Below, one piece after another: positions 14,301 through 15,758 of a DNA stretch of 15,758 bases. Positions within the stretch are counted from its first letter, which is position 1. Every line of letters begins with the position of its first letter. Under the pieces are notes generated by a model. The model made no database searches and was not told the DNA's origin. It saw only the letters and a program-made list of their open reading frames with translations. Both the position numbers and the translations under genes were made by a program. The stretch comes from an uncultured Dorea sp. (lineage in GTDB: Bacteria > Bacillota > Clostridia > Lachnospirales > Lachnospiraceae), in NCBI GenBank assembly GCA_934307335.1, contig CAKRCL010000042.1, positions 1 through 15,758 on the forward strand, given 5' to 3'.

Positions 14301-15758
14301 CGGGTTCGTAACCTGTGCAAATAACTGTTTAAAGTAATTAAACAGATTCTGATGCTTATCTGAAAGTACAGCCAATGGTGTATCAATACCCATAGCAGCC
14401 GTTCCTTCTCCTCCATTCAGCGCCATATTTCTTACAGAAGTCTCCACTTCCTCATAAGAATATCCAAATGCTTTCTGAAGTCTCTTCAACTCTTCTTTCG
14501 TATAAGACGGTACGAGTTTATTAGGAATCTTTAAATTCTTAAGCTCGATCAAATTACTGTCAAGCCATTCACCGTAAGGCTGTCTTCCGGCATACATCTC
14601 TTTCAGCTCTTCATCACCAATTACACGGCCCTGAACTGTATCGACCAGAAGCATTTTACCTGGACGAAGTCTTTCTTTCACAACAATCTTCTGTGGATCA
14701 ATATCCAGTACTCCGACTTCAGATGACAAAATCAACTGATCATCATCCGTAATATAATATCTGGATGGTCGAAGTCCATTTCTATCCAAAACAGCTCCCA
14801 TGCAGTCTCCATCACTGAACAGAATCGATGCCGGTCCATCCCAAGGCTCCATCATCGTTGCATAATACTGATAAAAATCCTTTTTTTCCTGAGACATGCT
14901 TTTGTTATTTGCCCATGGCTCTGGAATTGAAATCATGACCGCCAGCGGAAGTTCCATACCACTCATAACCATAAATTCAATCGCATTATCAAGCATTGCA
15001 GAATCAGAACCTGTCGCATTGATTGCCGGAAGTACTTTATGAAGTTCTCCTTTCAAATGTTCAGATTCCATATTTTCTTCTCTTGCCTGCATCTTGTCAC
15101 GGTTACCACGAATCGTATTGATCTCACCGTTATGTACAATAAAGCGGTTCGGATGCGCTCTCTCCCAGCTTGGATTCGTATTCGTACTGAATCTGGAATG
15201 TACCAGTGCAATCGCTGATTCATAATCTTTATCCTGAAGATCTGCAAAAAACAATCGAAGCTGATCTACCAGGAACATTCCCTTATAAGCAATCGTTCTA
15301 CTGGAAAGTGATGCCACATAAGTATCGTCGCTGCTCTGTTCAAAGACACGGCGCACAACATACAGACGCCTGTCAAAATCAATACCTTTTGCGACCTTAT
15401 CCGGACGCTTGATAAATCCTTGCATAATACAAGGCATGCACTCTACTGCACGGCTTCCAAGTACATTCGGATGTACCGGAACTTCTCTCCATCCAAGAAA
15501 TTCCATACCTTCTTTTTGCACAATGACTTCGAAGATATTTTTTGCCTGATTTCTCTTCAATTCATCCTGAGGGAAGAAGAACATGCCCACTCCATAATCT
15601 CTCTCAGAACCTAAAAAGATGCCGAAAGGTTTGCAGACTTTGGAGAAAAACTTGTGAGAAATCTGTAACAGAATTCCTACTCCATCACCTGTCTTACCTT
15701 CGGCATCTTTGCCCGCTCTATGTTCTAAATGTTCTACAATCTTTAATGCATTCGCCAC
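11334..15758 (-). CDS. gltB: Glutamate synthase large subunit (5' end beyond the window)
   Basis: The alpha subunit of GOGAT releases ammonia from glutamine and adds it to 2-oxoglutarate. 1474 residues are present. The frame is still open at the right edge and its first codon there is an internal Val, so roughly the first 35-40 residues, including the nucleophile Cys, lie outside. In window numbering, the class II glutaminase domain runs to about 400 (EHRAGKDAEGKTGDGVG near its front; NGEINTIRGNRDKMQ). A central domain spans about 430-730. The FMN synthase domain (about 780-1150) has GAKPGEGGHLPGGKV, SPPPHHDIYS and a [3Fe-4S] motif at Cys1077, 1083 and 1088. The GXGXG beta-helix domain (about 1220-1420) has GAGGQSFGAF and GGKLIVYPP. 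It precedes gltD on the same transcript. No frameshift is seen. Confidence 0.98.
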   Translation of the reverse strand: MANALKIVEHLEHRAGKDAEGKTGDGVGILLQISHKFFSKVCKPFGIFLGSERDYGVGMFFFPQDELKRNQAKNIFEVIVQKEGMEFLGWREVPVHPNVLGSRAVECMPCIMQGFIKRPDKVAKGIDFDRRLYVVRRVFEQSSDDTYVASLSSRTIAYKGMFLVDQLRLFFADLQDKDYESAIALVHSRFSTNTNPSWERAHPNRFIVHNGEINTIRGNRDKMQAREENMESEHLKGELHKVLPAINATGSDSAMLDNAIEFMVMSGMELPLAVMISIPEPWANNKSMSQEKKDFYQYYATMMEPWDGPASILFSDGDCMGAVLDRNGLRPSRYYITDDDQLILSSEVGVLDIDPQKIVVKERLRPGKMLLVDTVQGRVIGDEELKEMYAGRQPYGEWLDSNLIELKNLKIPNKLVPSYTKEELKRLQKAFGYSYEEVETSVRNMALNGGEGTAAMGIDTPLAVLSDKHQNLFNYFKQLFAQVTNPPIDAIREQVVTSTTVYIGADGNLLEEKAQNCKMLKVNNPILTNVDLLKIKNMKQDGFKIAEIPTIYYKNSSLEKAMDYLFIEVDRAIRDGANILILSDRGVDEYHVAMPSLLALSGLQQHLVRTKKRTSVAIILETGEPREVHHFATLLGYGACAVNPYLAHETIRQLIETGMLQKDYYAAVDDYNNGILSGIVKIASKMGISTIQSYQGAKIFEAIGLKEEFIRKYFTDTVSRVGGIGIEEIAQDYLARHSQAFDPLGLEVDLTLDSLGQHKSRSCGEEHLYNPRTIHMLQQSTRLGNYEMFKQYTDMVNEEGAHINLRGQLDFNYPKKGISIDEVESVDEIVQRFKTGAMSYGSISKEAHETLAIAMNRLHGKSNSGEGGEEIERLDTEKCSAIKQVASGRFGVTSRYLVSAKEIQIKMAQGAKPGEGGHLPGGKVYPWIAKTRHSTPGVSLISPPPHHDIYSIEDLAQLIYDCKNANKDARISVKLVSEAGVGTVAAGVAKAGAGLILISGYDGGTGAAAKSSIHNAGLPWELGLAETHQTLIKNGLRERVRIETDGKLMSGRDVAIAAILGAEEFGFATAPLVTMGCVMMRVCNLDTCPVGVATQNPELRKNFRGKPEYVINFMRFIAQNLREYMAKLGVRTIDELVGRTDLLKVKEEPTSERAATLDLSQILNNSYEGTKTPVTYNPKKIFDFELEKTLDERVLIKELLPALEKHQKRSMEVDVTNTDRTFGTIFGSEITRRYPEGVEEDSYVIKCTGAGGQSFGAFIPKGLTLELVGDGNDYFGKGLSGGKLIVYPPNGVKFKHEENIIIGNVALYGATSGKAFINGVAGERFAVRNSGAKAVVEGVGDHGCEYMTGGCVVVLGKTGKNFAAGMSGGVAYVLDMDNDFYKNVNKQMVNMEKVTSKFEINELKEMIEEHVAYTNSESGKEILDHFTDYLPKFKKIIPIDYEKMLSTIVQMEEQGMSSEQARIEAFYAIKEGRR

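Overview
The window suggests a low-GC Gram-positive gut Clostridium relative, most likely Lachnospiraceae. This is inferred from protein style: the rpsB-tsf pair, Firmicutes-type GltB/GltD, two coiled-coil NlpC/P60 exoproteins and Clostridia-type tail and lysin sequences. No rRNA, tRNA or CRISPR array is seen.

The window has two halves. Positions 1 to about 4840 are mobile-element DNA. From the left it holds perfect 57-bp tandem repeats, a minus-strand sigma-like/helix-turn-helix protein with its own terminator, and then a plus-strand run of phage late-gene fragments. These fragments are the end of a portal-like gene, a 58-aa ORF, the start of a probable head protease fused in frame to the end of a tail tape-measure protein, and an amidase lysin without its start. 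Two intact small genes follow: a single-pass membrane protein and a 94-aa protein, then a strong terminator. At least three abrupt gene-within-gene junctions (about 1320, 1780 and 2875) show that large parts of a phage genome are missing. This is either a prophage collapsed by successive deletions or, less interestingly, an assembly join.

Positions 4840 to 5080 are a non-coding boundary full of short inverted repeats and the likely attachment-site region. From 5081 rightwards everything is ordinary chromosome, all on the minus strand. The transcription order, from right to left in window coordinates, is as follows. gltB (its 5' end is beyond the window) and gltD form the glutamate synthase operon. 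Next are two tandem paralogous secreted NlpC/P60 peptidoglycan hydrolases, each with its own near-consensus promoter and terminator. Last is rpsB-tsf (ribosomal protein S2 and elongation factor Ts), with a structured leader.

The most notable non-coding signal in the host half is a roughly 225-nt 5' UTR in front of the longer NlpC/P60 gene. It has a 10-bp closing helix and a long internal hairpin, and it is absent from the neighbouring paralogue. In the mobile half the serial fusion pattern and the near-identical hairpins close to both element ends deserve a second look. Family assignments are from recalled protein features, not database searches.
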